Of a stretch of 64,000 nt of DNA, positions 16,336-25,150 are shown piece after piece (the stretch's first letter is position 1; every line of letters begins with the position of its first letter). Source of the stretch: an uncultured Ruminococcus sp. GTDB taxonomy: Bacteria; Bacillota; Clostridia; Oscillospirales; Acutalibacteraceae. Location of the stretch: assembly GCA_902762615.1 (NCBI GenBank), contig CACWOX010000001.1:186001-250000 (forward strand), in the 5' to 3' direction. The translations under genes were made by a program, and so were the position numbers. The notes under the pieces are model-generated. The model did no database searches. It saw nothing but the letters and a program-made list of their open reading frames with translations, and had not been told where the DNA came from.

Positions 16336-17453
16336 CCGCATTGAAAAAAACAGGTATCTACATTCATGTTCCCTTCTGCCGATACAAATGCCCCTACTGC
16401 GATTTCTATTCGGTGACGCTCAGCGAAAAGCTGCTCGACCGCTACACCGATGAAACGGTACGCCGCATTCGGGCGCTTGCGTCAAACGACCTGTGCGCCG
16501 ACACGGTCTATTTCGGGGGCGGCACCCCTTCTCTGCTGGGCGGCAGCAGGATCGCCCGCATTATGGAAGCGCTGCGGCGCTGCGTTACCGTTGCGGACGA
16601 AGCGCAAATAACGGTGGAAGCCAATCCCACGAGCGACCTCGGGGATTTTCTGGAGGGCTGCGCCGCATCGGGAATCAACCGTCTCTCGCTCGGAATGCAG
16701 TCGGCAGTCAAAAAAGAGCTATCCGCCATCGGCAGGCGGCACACTCCCGACGACGTTCTGCGGGCAATGGAGCAGGCGCACCGCTGCGGCATACACGATA
16801 TCTCGCTCGATCTCATGCTGGGCATACCCATGCAGACGTCAGATTCGCTTACAGAATCGCTGCGGTTCATCGAAAAAGCGGCGCCTTCGCATATCTCCGC
16901 CTATATGCTGAAAATCGAAGAGGGGACTCCCTTTTACCGCATCCAATACGCGCTGCCCATCGCCGACGAGGACACGCTTGCCGACATGTACGAGCAGACC
17001 TTTGACGTGCTGGAACAGGCGGGATACGCGCAGTATGAGATATCCAACGCGTCAAAGCCCGGCTTTGAGAGCCGTCACAATCTGAAATACTGGAACTGCG
17101 ATGAATATATCGGCATCGGACCTTCGGCGCACGGCTTTTTTGAGGGCAGGCGGTATTATTACGACCGCAGCATTCAAGGCTATCTGTCCGGCGATAAGCC
17201 TCACGACGACGGAGAAGGCGGCAGCATTGAGGAATACGTAATGCTTCGTCTGCGGCTCGCGGAGGGGCTGACAGATGCGGGAATGAGAGAACGGTTCGGC
17301 ACAGACATTCCGTCAGCCTTGCGGCAAAGAGCAGCTTCGCCCGTGATGAAGCCTTATTGTGTATGCGATGACAAGAGCGTTCGCCTGACGCGAAAGGGTA
17401 TGCTTATCTCTAATGCAATCATTTGCGATCTTACAGAACTTTTGTCAAAATAA
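16332..17453 (+). CDS. hemW: HemW-like radical SAM protein (putative heme chaperone)
   Basis: A 373-residue radical-SAM enzyme. The CxxxCxxC cluster motif is at C16, C20 and C23 (FCRYKCPYC), followed by YFGGGTPSLL, ANPTS and LSLGMQS as in HemN/HemW, and a C-terminal HemN_C domain (about 290-373). HemW proteins bind heme rather than oxidising coproporphyrinogen, and the gene is often misnamed hemN. The GTG start overlaps the ruvX stop (GTGA). Last gene of the pyrK operon. Confidence 0.88.
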   Translation: MTALKKTGIYIHVPFCRYKCPYCDFYSVTLSEKLLDRYTDETVRRIRALASNDLCADTVYFGGGTPSLLGGSRIARIMEALRRCVTVADEAQITVEANPTSDLGDFLEGCAASGINRLSLGMQSAVKKELSAIGRRHTPDDVLRAMEQAHRCGIHDISLDLMLGIPMQTSDSLTESLRFIEKAAPSHISAYMLKIEEGTPFYRIQYALPIADEDTLADMYEQTFDVLEQAGYAQYEISNASKPGFESRHNLKYWNCDEYIGIGPSAHGFFEGRRYYYDRSIQGYLSGDKPHDDGEGGSIEEYVMLRLRLAEGLTDAGMRERFGTDIPSALRQRAASPVMKPYCVCDDKSVRLTRKGMLISNAIICDLTELLSK

Positions 17454-17504
17454 CATATTTTCAGGTCTTAATTTTTAAAAATATGTAGAGCTTTCTTAAA
17501 GCTA

Positions 17505-17533
17505 TTTACTTTTTTACTTTTACGTGATAAAAT
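17505..17533 (+). promoter_or_regulatory. Promoter of the zinc-ribbon membrane protein
   Basis: TTTACT (17505-17510), 17-nt spacer, TAAAAT (17528-17533). A short hairpin AGCTTT/AAAGCT (17489-17503) just upstream, followed by a T-rich tract, may terminate the hemW message. Confidence 0.4.
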
Positions 17534-17568
17534 AATGAAAGGTTTACAAAAGAAACGAGGTATGGCTA

Positions 17569-18300
17569 ATGAGTTATTGCTCTAACTGCGGCGGCAGACT
17601 CAACGACAACGGCATTTGCCCCAATTGCGGGGGCATGAGTGAGGCAAACGTAAAACCCGCTCAGAAAGAGGACTCCGACGTTCTTGGCTGTGTCAAGGCA
17701 TTTATATCCGATTCCCCCCTCAAAGGGATGGAAAAAGCGGCGCGCACCCGCTCTGCTTCGGTGTGGGTTACATTCGGCTCGCTGTTTGTGGTATCTATGT
17801 CTTCCATGTCGCTGGCGGCATTCGGTTCACTGTCGCCGGGATTTTTCCGTGAGGTATGCGGCTCCCGCATAGCCTCTGTCATTGAGAATTCCTCCGGCTC
17901 ATCCGGCAAGGCAATCATGTCATTTGGCGCTTTGATTGTTCACGCGGCTGTCATGGCAATGCTGATATTAATACTTCTTACAGCGATCACCGCAGTGGCG
18001 TTTGTTCATGCGGAAGAGAGACCCTCTGTCAATCAGGCGCTCAATATTTCCGCCTTTGCCCTCTTCCCCCTTTCGGTCACAATGCTGCTTGCCATTCCGG
18101 CTTCTCTTGCCTCGACGGCATTCGGCATCATGCTGCTCCTGATAGGATTGGTCTCTGCCGCAATCACGCATTATTTCGGAATACAGAAGGCGTCGGCATT
18201 CAAACGCAGTCCATTCCTGACGCTGTTCTTCTCAGCGGCGGCTGCTGCTGCCATTCTGGCACTCTGCTCCGAGTGTCTGGCAATGCTTCTCTTTGTGTGA
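17569..18300 (+). CDS. Zinc-ribbon membrane protein, unknown function
   Basis: A 243-residue protein with an N-terminal zinc ribbon (C4, C7, C17, C20) exposed to the cytosol, a short linker, and about five hydrophobic segments (roughly 65-85, 120-145, 155-178, 185-205, 215-243). The architecture resembles zinc-ribbon/Yip1-like proteins of Firmicutes, but I cannot assign the family firmly. The ATG at 17569 has GAGG 8 nt upstream. The next gene starts about 20 nt later and also encodes a polytopic protein, so they are probably co-expressed and may interact. Confidence 0.7.
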   Translation: MSYCSNCGGRLNDNGICPNCGGMSEANVKPAQKEDSDVLGCVKAFISDSPLKGMEKAARTRSASVWVTFGSLFVVSMSSMSLAAFGSLSPGFFREVCGSRIASVIENSSGSSGKAIMSFGALIVHAAVMAMLILILLTAITAVAFVHAEERPSVNQALNISAFALFPLSVTMLLAIPASLASTAFGIMLLLIGLVSAAITHYFGIQKASAFKRSPFLTLFFSAAAAAAILALCSECLAMLLFV

Positions 18301-18320
18301 TGTGAAGGGTGGTTCGGGTT

Positions 18321-19259
18321 ATGACAATGAATTCCATCGAATACATCACCAAAAAGCACTTTCGCTCCGGACTGAGCATGATTGTGACGCTGATCGCAGT
18401 CGCAATCGCGGTATTATCGGCGTATCTTGCCTTTATGAAGGGATTTTCGCCTGTCCTTGCGGCATTTGCCTTTCTCTCGGCGCTTTTTTCCATCGTGAGT
18501 CTCTTCTCAGCCGGTAAAGGCTGCACGCTGCTGAGAATCCCTATAGCAGTCACCGCTGTAGCGTGTTTCTTCACCGCAATGGGCATGTTCACGCTTGGGT
18601 ATTTGTTTATCATTCACAGCGGTACACAGGAACGCATCAATGAGCTGCTCAAGAGCTTGCATTACAACACAATCGCAACACAGCCGAATGTCACCGGAGC
18701 ACTCTTCATTATCGGCTCGGTGCTGCTTTACATCGCCTCCGGCTGCGCTTTTTTCGGACACAGATACCTCGGTGCTGCCCGAAGCTGCTCGTCAGGAACA
18801 TTGAGGCGAAGCGGATTCCGCGTTTTTCCCGTGCTTTCGGTCATTCTCTTTGTTTTAACGGCAGGAGCTGCCGCGGGATTCCTTCTGCTGTCGGGCGATT
18901 CATTCATCACAGAGCTTACTACAGATCCGTTTTCCATGATGACAGCCCTGCTGTTGGTTCTGCTCATGCTTCATCTGCTCTTCTCCGGAATATGCGCCGG
19001 GTCATTTGCCCGGAAGTCATTCGCCTTCAAGGTGTTTGAAAAGCAGATCATGAAGGTGGAAACCAACGCCGACGGCACTGTTTACGTCCCCATTAACGAG
19101 GATAAGGAGCCTGACGCGGAGGAGCCTCTTCTTCTTCCCTCGAAAAAGAAGGAAAGCAATGACAGCCAGAAACGCGGCAAGCCTTATATTAAGGAATTTT
19201 CGCCAGCCGTTGAGGATGCTGCCGAGCACAGCTCAACCGGCGAAGGTGATATTTTATAA
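18321..19259 (+). CDS. Polytopic membrane protein, unknown function
   Basis: About 312 residues. Roughly seven hydrophobic segments fill the first 220 residues, followed by a hydrophilic charged C-terminus (about 235-312) likely in the cytosol. I recognise no catalytic motif. The start is uncertain: ATG 18321 or 18327, or GTG 18309, with only moderate ribosome sites (GAAGGG). It follows the zinc-ribbon membrane protein by ~20 nt and ends at a terminator, so the two form an operon. Confidence 0.65.
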   Translation: MTMNSIEYITKKHFRSGLSMIVTLIAVAIAVLSAYLAFMKGFSPVLAAFAFLSALFSIVSLFSAGKGCTLLRIPIAVTAVACFFTAMGMFTLGYLFIIHSGTQERINELLKSLHYNTIATQPNVTGALFIIGSVLLYIASGCAFFGHRYLGAARSCSSGTLRRSGFRVFPVLSVILFVLTAGAAAGFLLLSGDSFITELTTDPFSMMTALLLVLLMLHLLFSGICAGSFARKSFAFKVFEKQIMKVETNADGTVYVPINEDKEPDAEEPLLLPSKKKESNDSQKRGKPYIKEFSPAVEDAAEHSSTGEGDIL

Positions 19260-19266
19260 AAAAAAT

Positions 19267-19305
19267 AATCCGTGCATGAGTCATCACAATCCATGCACGG
19301 ATTTT
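19267..19305. terminator. Intrinsic terminator
   Basis: Perfect arms AATCCGTGCATG (19267-19278) and CATGCACGGATT (19292-19303), then T residues on the plus strand and A residues before it. It serves the membrane-protein operon and possibly the converging sugar transferase. Confidence 0.85.
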
Positions 19306-19308
19306 CTG

Positions 19309-19340
19309 TTTAATTGTTTAGTTGTCTAATTGTTTAGTTG
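19309..19340. repeat. Octanucleotide tandem repeat at a gene 3' end
   Basis: Four 8-nt units (TTTAATTG, TTTAGTTG, TCTAATTG, TTTAGTTG) directly after the terminator; the last unit overlaps the stop codon of the sugar transferase gene. Confidence 0.7.
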
Positions 19341-20167
19341 CCATTGGCTGTAAATACTATAGCGAATGTCTTTAATATCAGCTTACAGTCGAGCAGGAAG
19401 CCGCAGTCGTGTATGTATCTGACATCCATCTTCATCCAGTCGGGGAACTTTACCTCGTCGCGGTTTCTGGTGCTCTGCCAGATGCATGTAAGACCCGGGC
19501 GAACAAGCAGCCTCTGCATTGCGAAATCATTGTATTGATTTACCTCGCGCGTGAGCGGAGGTCTGGGACCGACAATGCTCATGTGACCGAGAATAATATT
19601 GATGAGCTGCGGAAGCTCGTCAATGCTTGTCTTGCGGATAAATCTGCCGAATCGGGTAATGCGGGGATCGTCCTTCATCTTATAAGTCGGGTCACTCGGA
19701 TCCTTGATGGTTATACCTTTTTTCCGCAGATTGTCAAGCAGCTCTTCGGCGTTGACCACCATCGAACGGAACTTGACAAGCCTGAATTTCCTGCGGTTCT
19801 TGCCCTCGCGTTCCTGAATGAATATCGGGCTGCCGTGCGGGTCGTCAAGGAAGATCAAAAGCGCTATGAGCAGCAGCACCGGCGAAAGCACGACCAGGGC
19901 AAACACGCTGAGCAGCACGTCAAAGAATCGTTTAAAGAAGCGATATACAGGCTTGTCCTTCAGCATATCGGTACCAAGCGGAAGTATCGGACCGAATTCG
20001 CTGAGGTCACCCCAATCCAAGTCATCCATTTTCTTTTTATTGTCGGCACTGTCATCACTGACCTCAATATTCTGAACCTCATCCTCAAGGATAACATCCT
20101 TCAAATTCGGGTCGTTCAAGGAGATGACGATATTCTGCTTCTCATTGTCGGGATTGGTTTTGTTCAT
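19334..20167 (-). CDS. Polyprenyl-phosphate sugar-1-phosphate transferase (initiating exopolysaccharide transferase)
   Basis: A 277-residue monotopic/membrane phosphoglycosyl transferase that loads the first sugar phosphate onto undecaprenyl phosphate for surface polysaccharide. A hydrophilic ~75-residue N-terminus precedes one membrane helix (around FDVLLSVFALVVLSPV), then family motifs KFRSM, TSIDELPQL and GHMSIVGPRPP. The ATG at 20167 has GGAG nine nt upstream; ATG 20191 lies before that site. It stands alone; a Wzz/kinase-like gene sits 13 kb away at 33244. The sugar donor cannot be told from sequence. Confidence 0.9.
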   Translation of the reverse strand: MNKTNPDNEKQNIVISLNDPNLKDVILEDEVQNIEVSDDSADNKKKMDDLDWGDLSEFGPILPLGTDMLKDKPVYRFFKRFFDVLLSVFALVVLSPVLLLIALLIFLDDPHGSPIFIQEREGKNRRKFRLVKFRSMVVNAEELLDNLRKKGITIKDPSDPTYKMKDDPRITRFGRFIRKTSIDELPQLINIILGHMSIVGPRPPLTREVNQYNDFAMQRLLVRPGLTCIWQSTRNRDEVKFPDWMKMDVRYIHDCGFLLDCKLILKTFAIVFTANGN

Positions 20168-20275
20168 TCTTTTCAACTCCGTTTTTATCATTCCATCATA
20201 CCTTATCGTTTTATTTTTCTGCTAATGTTTTTACAGAGAATTAAATAATTATCAGATTTCCTCTCTACGCATACA

Positions 20276-20304
20276 ATTATAACACAACCAAAGCAATAAT
20301 ACAA
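20276..20304 (-). promoter_or_regulatory. Promoter of the sugar transferase gene
   Basis: On the minus strand: TTGTAT (20299-20304), 17-nt spacer, TATAAT (20276-20281), about 110 nt before the start codon. Confidence 0.5.
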
Positions 20305-20435
20305 CTCACAACATTTAAAATATCTATTTATATGCCGAGAAGGATTTGTGCAATTGCCACAAACAGTGGTTAAATTTGTATGTCTGTTCATATAATTTTG
20401 AGAAATAATGACAAAATCGCCCATTTTCGGCAATT

Positions 20436-22175
20436 TTAGCCATCGTACTGGCTGTAGTACAGCTTTGAATAGAAGCCGCCCTTTTGCAGAAGCGTATTGT
20501 GATCTCCCTGCTCGATGATATGTCCGTCCTTCATCACCAGTATCACGTCGGCGTCGCGCACGGTGGAAAGTCTGTGTGCAACGATGAAGCTCGTGCGACC
20601 CTTCATCATGCGTGCAAACGCGTCCTGTATTTTCAGTTCCGTTCGTGTGTCGATGGAAGAAGTCGCCTCGTCCAGTATCAGCATGGGCGGCAGACAGAGC
20701 ATGACACGGGCTATGCAGAGCAGCTGCTTTTGTCCCTGTGAAAGGCTGCCGCCGTCCTCGTTGATGACCGTATCGTATCCCTGCGGAAGTCGCTTGATGA
20801 AGCTGTGTGCATGGGAGGCTTTCGCCGCAGCGATCATTTCCTCGTCGGTGGCGTCCGGCTTGCCCATGCAGAGATTCTCGCGGACGGTGCCGTTTTTGAG
20901 CCACGTCTCTTGAAGCACCATGCCGTAATTCTGCCTCAGGCTGTGTCGCGTCACCTCTCGGATATCGCTGCCGTCAACGGAAATGCTGCCGCCATTCACA
21001 TCGTAAAACCGCATGAGCAGGTTGATGAGCGTCGTCTTGCCGCATCCGGTCGGACCGACAATTGCCACCCGCCTGCCGTGGGTGACATTCAGGTTTAAAT
21101 GCTCGATCAGGCTGACCTCCGGCACATACGAGAAGGACACATCGCGGAGTGTCACCTCTCCCCTTACGTCCGCAAGCGCGGCGTTGCCCTCGTCGGAAAC
21201 CTGCGGCGGCTGCTCGATCAGTTCAAATATTCTCGCCGCGCAGGTGAGGGCATTTTGCAGCTCGGTAATCACGCCGGAGATTTCGTTGAATGGCTTTGTG
21301 TATTGATTGACATAACTGAGGAATGACGATAAAATACCCGCGGTAATGCTGCCGTTGATGGCTGCAAACGCGCCGACCAGTGCGACGGCGGCATACACGA
21401 TGTTATTGACAAAGCGGGTGCCGGGATTGGTGAGCGAAGAAAAGAATGTCGCACGCAGCGAATATTTTGACAGGCGCGAATTGATTTCGTCAAATTCCGT
21501 CATGTTCTCGTCCTCATGACAGAATGCCTGCACCACCTTCTGATTGTTCACCATTTCGTCGATGAAGGCGGTCTGCTGTCCGCGTGTCTCAGATTGCAGC
21601 TTGAACATGTCGTGCGTGTGGGTGGAAATGAATTTCGCCACAAAGAGCGAAATCGGGGTCATGACCACCACAACGGCAGTAATGCCCGGGTGAAGCATCA
21701 GCATGAATACCAGCGTACCTAAAATCGTGACAACGCCCGTAAAAAGATTGGTAAAGCCCATCAGCAGTCCGTCAGCAAAGGTGTCCACATCGGCAATGAC
21801 GCGGCTGACCGTCTCGCCGTAGGAATGGGAGTCGATGTAGCCGAGCGGCAATATCTCAATTTTGCGGAACGCCTCGTCCCTGATATCACGAACCACCTCG
21901 AATGTGATCTTGTTGTTGACGGTATTCATCAGCCATTGCAAAAGGGCTGTCGCAAGGGCTGCTATTGCTATTTTGATAAGATAGACCTTTATGAGGTTAA
22001 AATCAACCTGTCCTTTATCAATAATGCAGTCAATGGCTCTGCCGATCAACAGAGGAATCCAGAGTGTGAGCGCGACCGAAGCTCCGGCGAATACGATAGA
22101 AGCCGCCAGCTGAAAGCGGTAAGCGCCGATGTAATGCAGCACCTTTTTAATGGTGCGTTTGGTTCGGTTATCCAT
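20436..22175 (-). CDS. ABC exporter half-transporter with canonical catalytic site
   Basis: A 579-residue fusion of a six-helix type I exporter domain (1-320) and an ATPase domain. Walker A is GPTGCGKTT, the signature is LSQGQKQ, and Walker B is LILDEATSS with the catalytic Glu. The ATG at 22175 has GGAG eleven nt upstream; the TTG at 22184 is too close to it. It pairs with the upstream gene (22452-24185), whose site is degenerate, as in TM287/288-type heterodimers. Substrate unknown; such pairs export lipids, peptides or drugs. Confidence 0.93.
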   Translation of the reverse strand: MDNRTKRTIKKVLHYIGAYRFQLAASIVFAGASVALTLWIPLLIGRAIDCIIDKGQVDFNLIKVYLIKIAIAALATALLQWLMNTVNNKITFEVVRDIRDEAFRKIEILPLGYIDSHSYGETVSRVIADVDTFADGLLMGFTNLFTGVVTILGTLVFMLMLHPGITAVVVVMTPISLFVAKFISTHTHDMFKLQSETRGQQTAFIDEMVNNQKVVQAFCHEDENMTEFDEINSRLSKYSLRATFFSSLTNPGTRFVNNIVYAAVALVGAFAAINGSITAGILSSFLSYVNQYTKPFNEISGVITELQNALTCAARIFELIEQPPQVSDEGNAALADVRGEVTLRDVSFSYVPEVSLIEHLNLNVTHGRRVAIVGPTGCGKTTLINLLMRFYDVNGGSISVDGSDIREVTRHSLRQNYGMVLQETWLKNGTVRENLCMGKPDATDEEMIAAAKASHAHSFIKRLPQGYDTVINEDGGSLSQGQKQLLCIARVMLCLPPMLILDEATSSIDTRTELKIQDAFARMMKGRTSFIVAHRLSTVRDADVILVMKDGHIIEQGDHNTLLQKGGFYSKLYYSQYDG

Positions 22176-22213
22176 ATAGTCCAAATCTCCTTTATAAAGG
22201 GTAGCAAAATGTT

Positions 22214-22453
22214 AAGTGTGGAGTTGCTCAAGTTTGGAGTTTGGAGTTTGGAGTTTGGAGTTAATGAAGGCACATCCGCGCCTTAGAATATAAGCGCTCA
22301 CATTCGTTCGCTTTTTTGATAATATAACACATTAAGCAAGCGAACGCGAGCGTTTATATTCCAGCGCCGACAGGCGCTCCTCAACTCCAAACTCCAAACT
22401 CCACACTCCAAACTCCACACTTTATGAAACTCCAAACTCCACACTCCAAACTT
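22214..22453. repeat. Large inverted heptad-repeat island between the two ABC genes
   Basis: The left array (22214-22262) repeats GGAGTTT. The right array (22382-22453) repeats ACTCCAA and ACTCCAC and ends on the stop codon of the upstream ABC gene. Between them is a second inverted pair: 22287-22313 (AATATAAGCGCTCACATTCG and onward) with 22338-22360. The whole ~240 nt can fold into one long imperfect hairpin in the mRNA joining the two subunits. No ORF. Confidence 0.8.
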
Positions 22454-24185
22454 ATCGAATCTCGCTGCTGAATTGGGAATTGTATATCTCGCGGTAGACC
22501 TCGCAGTTTTTCAGCAGATCGTCATGCTTTCCCATGCCGACAATTCTTCCGTCGTCGAGGACGATGATTCTGTCCGCGTGTGCGATGGAAGCGGCTCGCT
22601 GTGACACAATAAACACCGTCGGACTGCCCTCCATCGCCTTGATCGCCTTGCGGAGTGCCGCGTCGGTGGCGAAATCCAGCGCCGACGCGCTGTCGTCGAG
22701 AATGAGTATTTCGGGCTTCCTCACCAGCGCGCGTGCAATCATCAGCCTTTGCCGCTGACCTCCGGAAAGATTTCTGCCGCCTTGGGCAATCATATAATCC
22801 AGACCGCCCTCTTTGCCGGAAACCACCTCGGCAGCCTGCGCCGTGGCAATGGCTGCATGAATTTCCTCGTCCGAAGCGTCGGAATTGCCCCATCGCATAT
22901 TATCGCGTATCGTTCCCTTGAAAAGCACCGCCTTCTGGGGAACCACGCCTATCTTTTCCCTAAGCGCCTGACGCGAATATTCCCTGACGTTCACACCGTC
23001 CACCAGCACATCGCCCGAGAAGGTATCATAGAAGCGGGGGATCATGTTGACAAGCGAGCTTTTGCCGGAGCCTGTGCCGCCGATCACGCCGACCGTCTCG
23101 CCCCTTTTCACGCGGAGGTCGATATCCGTGAGGGCATTTTCGCCCGAATTGCCGTAGCGCAGATCTGCGTGCCGGAATTCCACCGCATATTCGCTGCGGG
23201 AATCGCCTTGCTGTGCTTCCGCTTCACTTGGAAAAATCATAGAGGGCTGCATGTCCAGCACCGCCTGAATTCTGTTGCCGCAGGCGATGGATTTGGTGAC
23301 GCTGATAATGAGATTTGCCAGCTTGACAAGCTCCACCAATATCTGTGACATGTAATTGTAGAGCGCCACCACAGCGCCCTGTGTGATGATGCCCTGATTC
23401 ACTCGCAGAGCGCCTATGTAGATGAGCGCGATGATGGAAAAATTGATGATCACCAGCGTGACGGGATTCATCAGCGCCGAGATTTTTCCCACGAATTTCT
23501 GCGCGTCGGTCAATTCTTCGTTGCGGTCGAGGAAGCGTCGCGTTTCTTCCTCTTCCTTGCAGAAGGCGCGAATGACCCTCACGCCCGTGAGATTTTCGCG
23601 GGTAGAAAGCAGCACGCCGTCCAGCTTCTCCTGTACCTTCCGGTATAGCGGAATGCAGATCAGCATGATTCCAAAGACCACAACCGACAGCAGCGGAATG
23701 GTCACAACAAAGGTCAGCGCCGCCTTTGCGTCCACCGTGAACGCCATGATCATCGCGCCGAACACCACAAAGGGCGAACGCAGCAGCAGCCGCAGCGTCA
23801 TATTGACCCCGTACTGCACCTGATTCATGTCGCTGGTCATGCGGGTTACGAGTGTGGAAGTTCCAAGCGAGTCAATGTCCGAATAGGAAAGACTCTGGAT
23901 ATGCTTGAAAAGCGCGTGACGCACCTTTTCAGCGAAACCGACGGCGGCTTTGGCGGCGAAATACTGCGCGGTGACCGAGCTGACCAGTCCCACCACGCCG
24001 AGCGCCGCCAGCAGCAGGCACATTTTCACGGTATAGCCTCTGTCCGCGCTGCCGATGCCCTTGTCGATAATGGCAGCCACCACCAGCGGCACCAGCAGCT
24101 CAAACGAAGCCTCCAGCAGCTTGAAGAGCGGTCCTAAAATGCTTTCCTTTTTGTAATCTTTTAAGAATCGGAGTAATTTGTACAT
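22452..24185 (-). CDS. ABC exporter half-transporter with degenerate catalytic site
   Basis: A 577-residue type I exporter half (membrane domain 1-320, ATPase 335-577). Walker A is GGTGSGKSS and the signature is the standard LSGGQRQR, but Walker B reads LILDDSASA, with Asp in place of the catalytic Glu. Asymmetric pairs of this kind are known heterodimeric exporters, so this subunit should contribute the non-hydrolytic site. First gene of the pair, with the repeat island before the second. Confidence 0.93.
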   Translation of the reverse strand: MYKLLRFLKDYKKESILGPLFKLLEASFELLVPLVVAAIIDKGIGSADRGYTVKMCLLLAALGVVGLVSSVTAQYFAAKAAVGFAEKVRHALFKHIQSLSYSDIDSLGTSTLVTRMTSDMNQVQYGVNMTLRLLLRSPFVVFGAMIMAFTVDAKAALTFVVTIPLLSVVVFGIMLICIPLYRKVQEKLDGVLLSTRENLTGVRVIRAFCKEEEETRRFLDRNEELTDAQKFVGKISALMNPVTLVIINFSIIALIYIGALRVNQGIITQGAVVALYNYMSQILVELVKLANLIISVTKSIACGNRIQAVLDMQPSMIFPSEAEAQQGDSRSEYAVEFRHADLRYGNSGENALTDIDLRVKRGETVGVIGGTGSGKSSLVNMIPRFYDTFSGDVLVDGVNVREYSRQALREKIGVVPQKAVLFKGTIRDNMRWGNSDASDEEIHAAIATAQAAEVVSGKEGGLDYMIAQGGRNLSGGQRQRLMIARALVRKPEILILDDSASALDFATDAALRKAIKAMEGSPTVFIVSQRAASIAHADRIIVLDDGRIVGMGKHDDLLKNCEVYREIYNSQFSSEIR

Positions 24186-24227
24186 TTTTCAACCATCCTC
24201 GCATTTGTGATAGATGTGTTAAATCAT

Positions 24228-24256
24228 ATTATACTATGTTTTCGGGCCGGGTTCAA
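24228..24256 (-). promoter_or_regulatory. Promoter of the ABC exporter pair
   Basis: Minus strand: TTGAAC (24251-24256), 17-nt spacer, TATAAT (24228-24233), about 40 nt before the ATG at 24185. Confidence 0.6.
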
Positions 24257-24285
24257 CAGATATTTTTTGAATTATGGCAAAAGAA

Positions 24286-24326
24286 AAAGACACGCCGGAA
24301 TAGGATTAGAAAACCGGTGTGTCTTT
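24286..24326. terminator. Hairpin, terminator-like on the minus strand
   Basis: Arms AAAGACACGCCGG (24286-24298) and CCGGTGTGTCTTT (24314-24326). Only the minus-strand reading has a T-rich tail. No minus-strand gene lies to its right before the XRE gene, so it may be a relic or stop leftward read-through. Confidence 0.4.
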
Positions 24327-24470
24327 GGTGTGTCGAACAGCAGCCTTTGAAAATCTCATAAAAATTCGCACCCAACAAAAATCAATCATTTTTGCAATTA
24401 TACAGTTGAAAAAAACACCGCAGTGTTATACAATTAGGGTTGAGAGTATGATTATGGCGTCAAAACGATG

Positions 24471-24513
24471 GTTGGACATGAAATGTCAGAGCATTATGGT
24501 AGAAATGTCCAAC
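24471..24513. promoter_or_regulatory. Inverted repeat upstream of the XRE-membrane regulator
   Basis: Nine-base arms GTTGGACAT (24471-24479) and ATGTCCAAC (24505-24513), 20-60 nt upstream of the gene's -35 box: a plausible operator. The rest of the 24186-24580 gap holds promoters and a hairpin, no credible ORF. Confidence 0.4.
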
Positions 24514-24531
24514 AATTCGCTAATTATGGTA

Positions 24532-24560
24532 TAGACAATCTAATGGAGATAGGCTATACT
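24532..24560 (+). promoter_or_regulatory. Promoter of the XRE-membrane regulator
   Basis: TAGACA (24532-24537), 17-nt spacer, TATACT (24555-24560). An ideal AGGAGGTGAT ribosome site starts 7 nt later, so the mRNA is nearly leaderless up to that site. Confidence 0.55.
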
Positions 24561-24580
24561 CTTTTCAGGAGGTGATCCGT

Positions 24581-25087
24581 ATGGATCTTAAAAACACAGG
24601 AAAATTTTTAGCGGAACTTCGGAAAGAAAAAGGTTATACACAGGAGCAGCTCGGAGAAAAGATAGGAGTAACTAATAAGACAATCTCTCGATGGGAAACA
24701 GGCATTTATCTGCCACCCGCAGATGCGTTGTTAGCTTTAGGGGAACTTTATAATGTCAGTATTAATGAGATTTTGAGTGGAAAGCGATTAACCGAAACAG
24801 AGTACAAAGAGGCGGCTGAAGAAAATCTGACACAGACCATCAAAGCCAGTAGCTTCTCGTTGAAGGATAAAATAGAATTCTTTAAAAAGAAGTGGATAAA
24901 AGAGCATATAGCTATTATGGTATTCATCGGAATCTGTATCATAGCTGTACTCATAGCCGGTATTATGGTTAAAAACATTATACTGGTTTCTATTCTCCCG
25001 ATGCTTATCCTCATTGCGCATATATGGAGAAACAATACCATGATGGCATATGTTGAACGTAATGCCTATGATGGAACAGGAAATTGA
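24581..25087 (+). CDS. XRE-family regulator with C-terminal membrane segments
   Basis: A 168-residue protein. Residues 4-62 are an HTH_3 domain (KEKGYTQEQLGEKIGVTN, then SRWETG), followed by a linker (about 63-105) and two hydrophobic helices (about 113-132 and 134-150). The DNA-binding domain is thus tethered to the membrane. Such proteins in Firmicutes often control envelope-stress or antibiotic-export genes; here the ABC exporter lies divergently to the left, and is a possible target. ATG 24581 is chosen for its Shine-Dalgarno spacing. Confidence 0.85.
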   Translation: MDLKNTGKFLAELRKEKGYTQEQLGEKIGVTNKTISRWETGIYLPPADALLALGELYNVSINEILSGKRLTETEYKEAAEENLTQTIKASSFSLKDKIEFFKKKWIKEHIAIMVFIGICIIAVLIAGIMVKNIILVSILPMLILIAHIWRNNTMMAYVERNAYDGTGN

Positions 25088-25150
25088 TAAATTAAAAGAG
25101 CCTGCCAACTAACCGCTAACCCCCAACAAAAGGAGATTCCAGAAAAAGCC

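Noticed and set aside
16332-17453. Oxygen-independent coproporphyrinogen oxidase HemN
   Set aside because: The shorter length and operon position with ruvX fit HemW; no other heme genes are present.
22214-22453. CRISPR array
   Set aside because: The repeated unit is 7 nt without unique spacers, arranged as inverted blocks, and no cas genes are present.
24319-24534. 71-codon ORF between the ABC pair and the XRE-membrane regulator
   Set aside because: It overlaps a hairpin and the inverted repeat, has no Shine-Dalgarno and a composition unlike neighbouring proteins.
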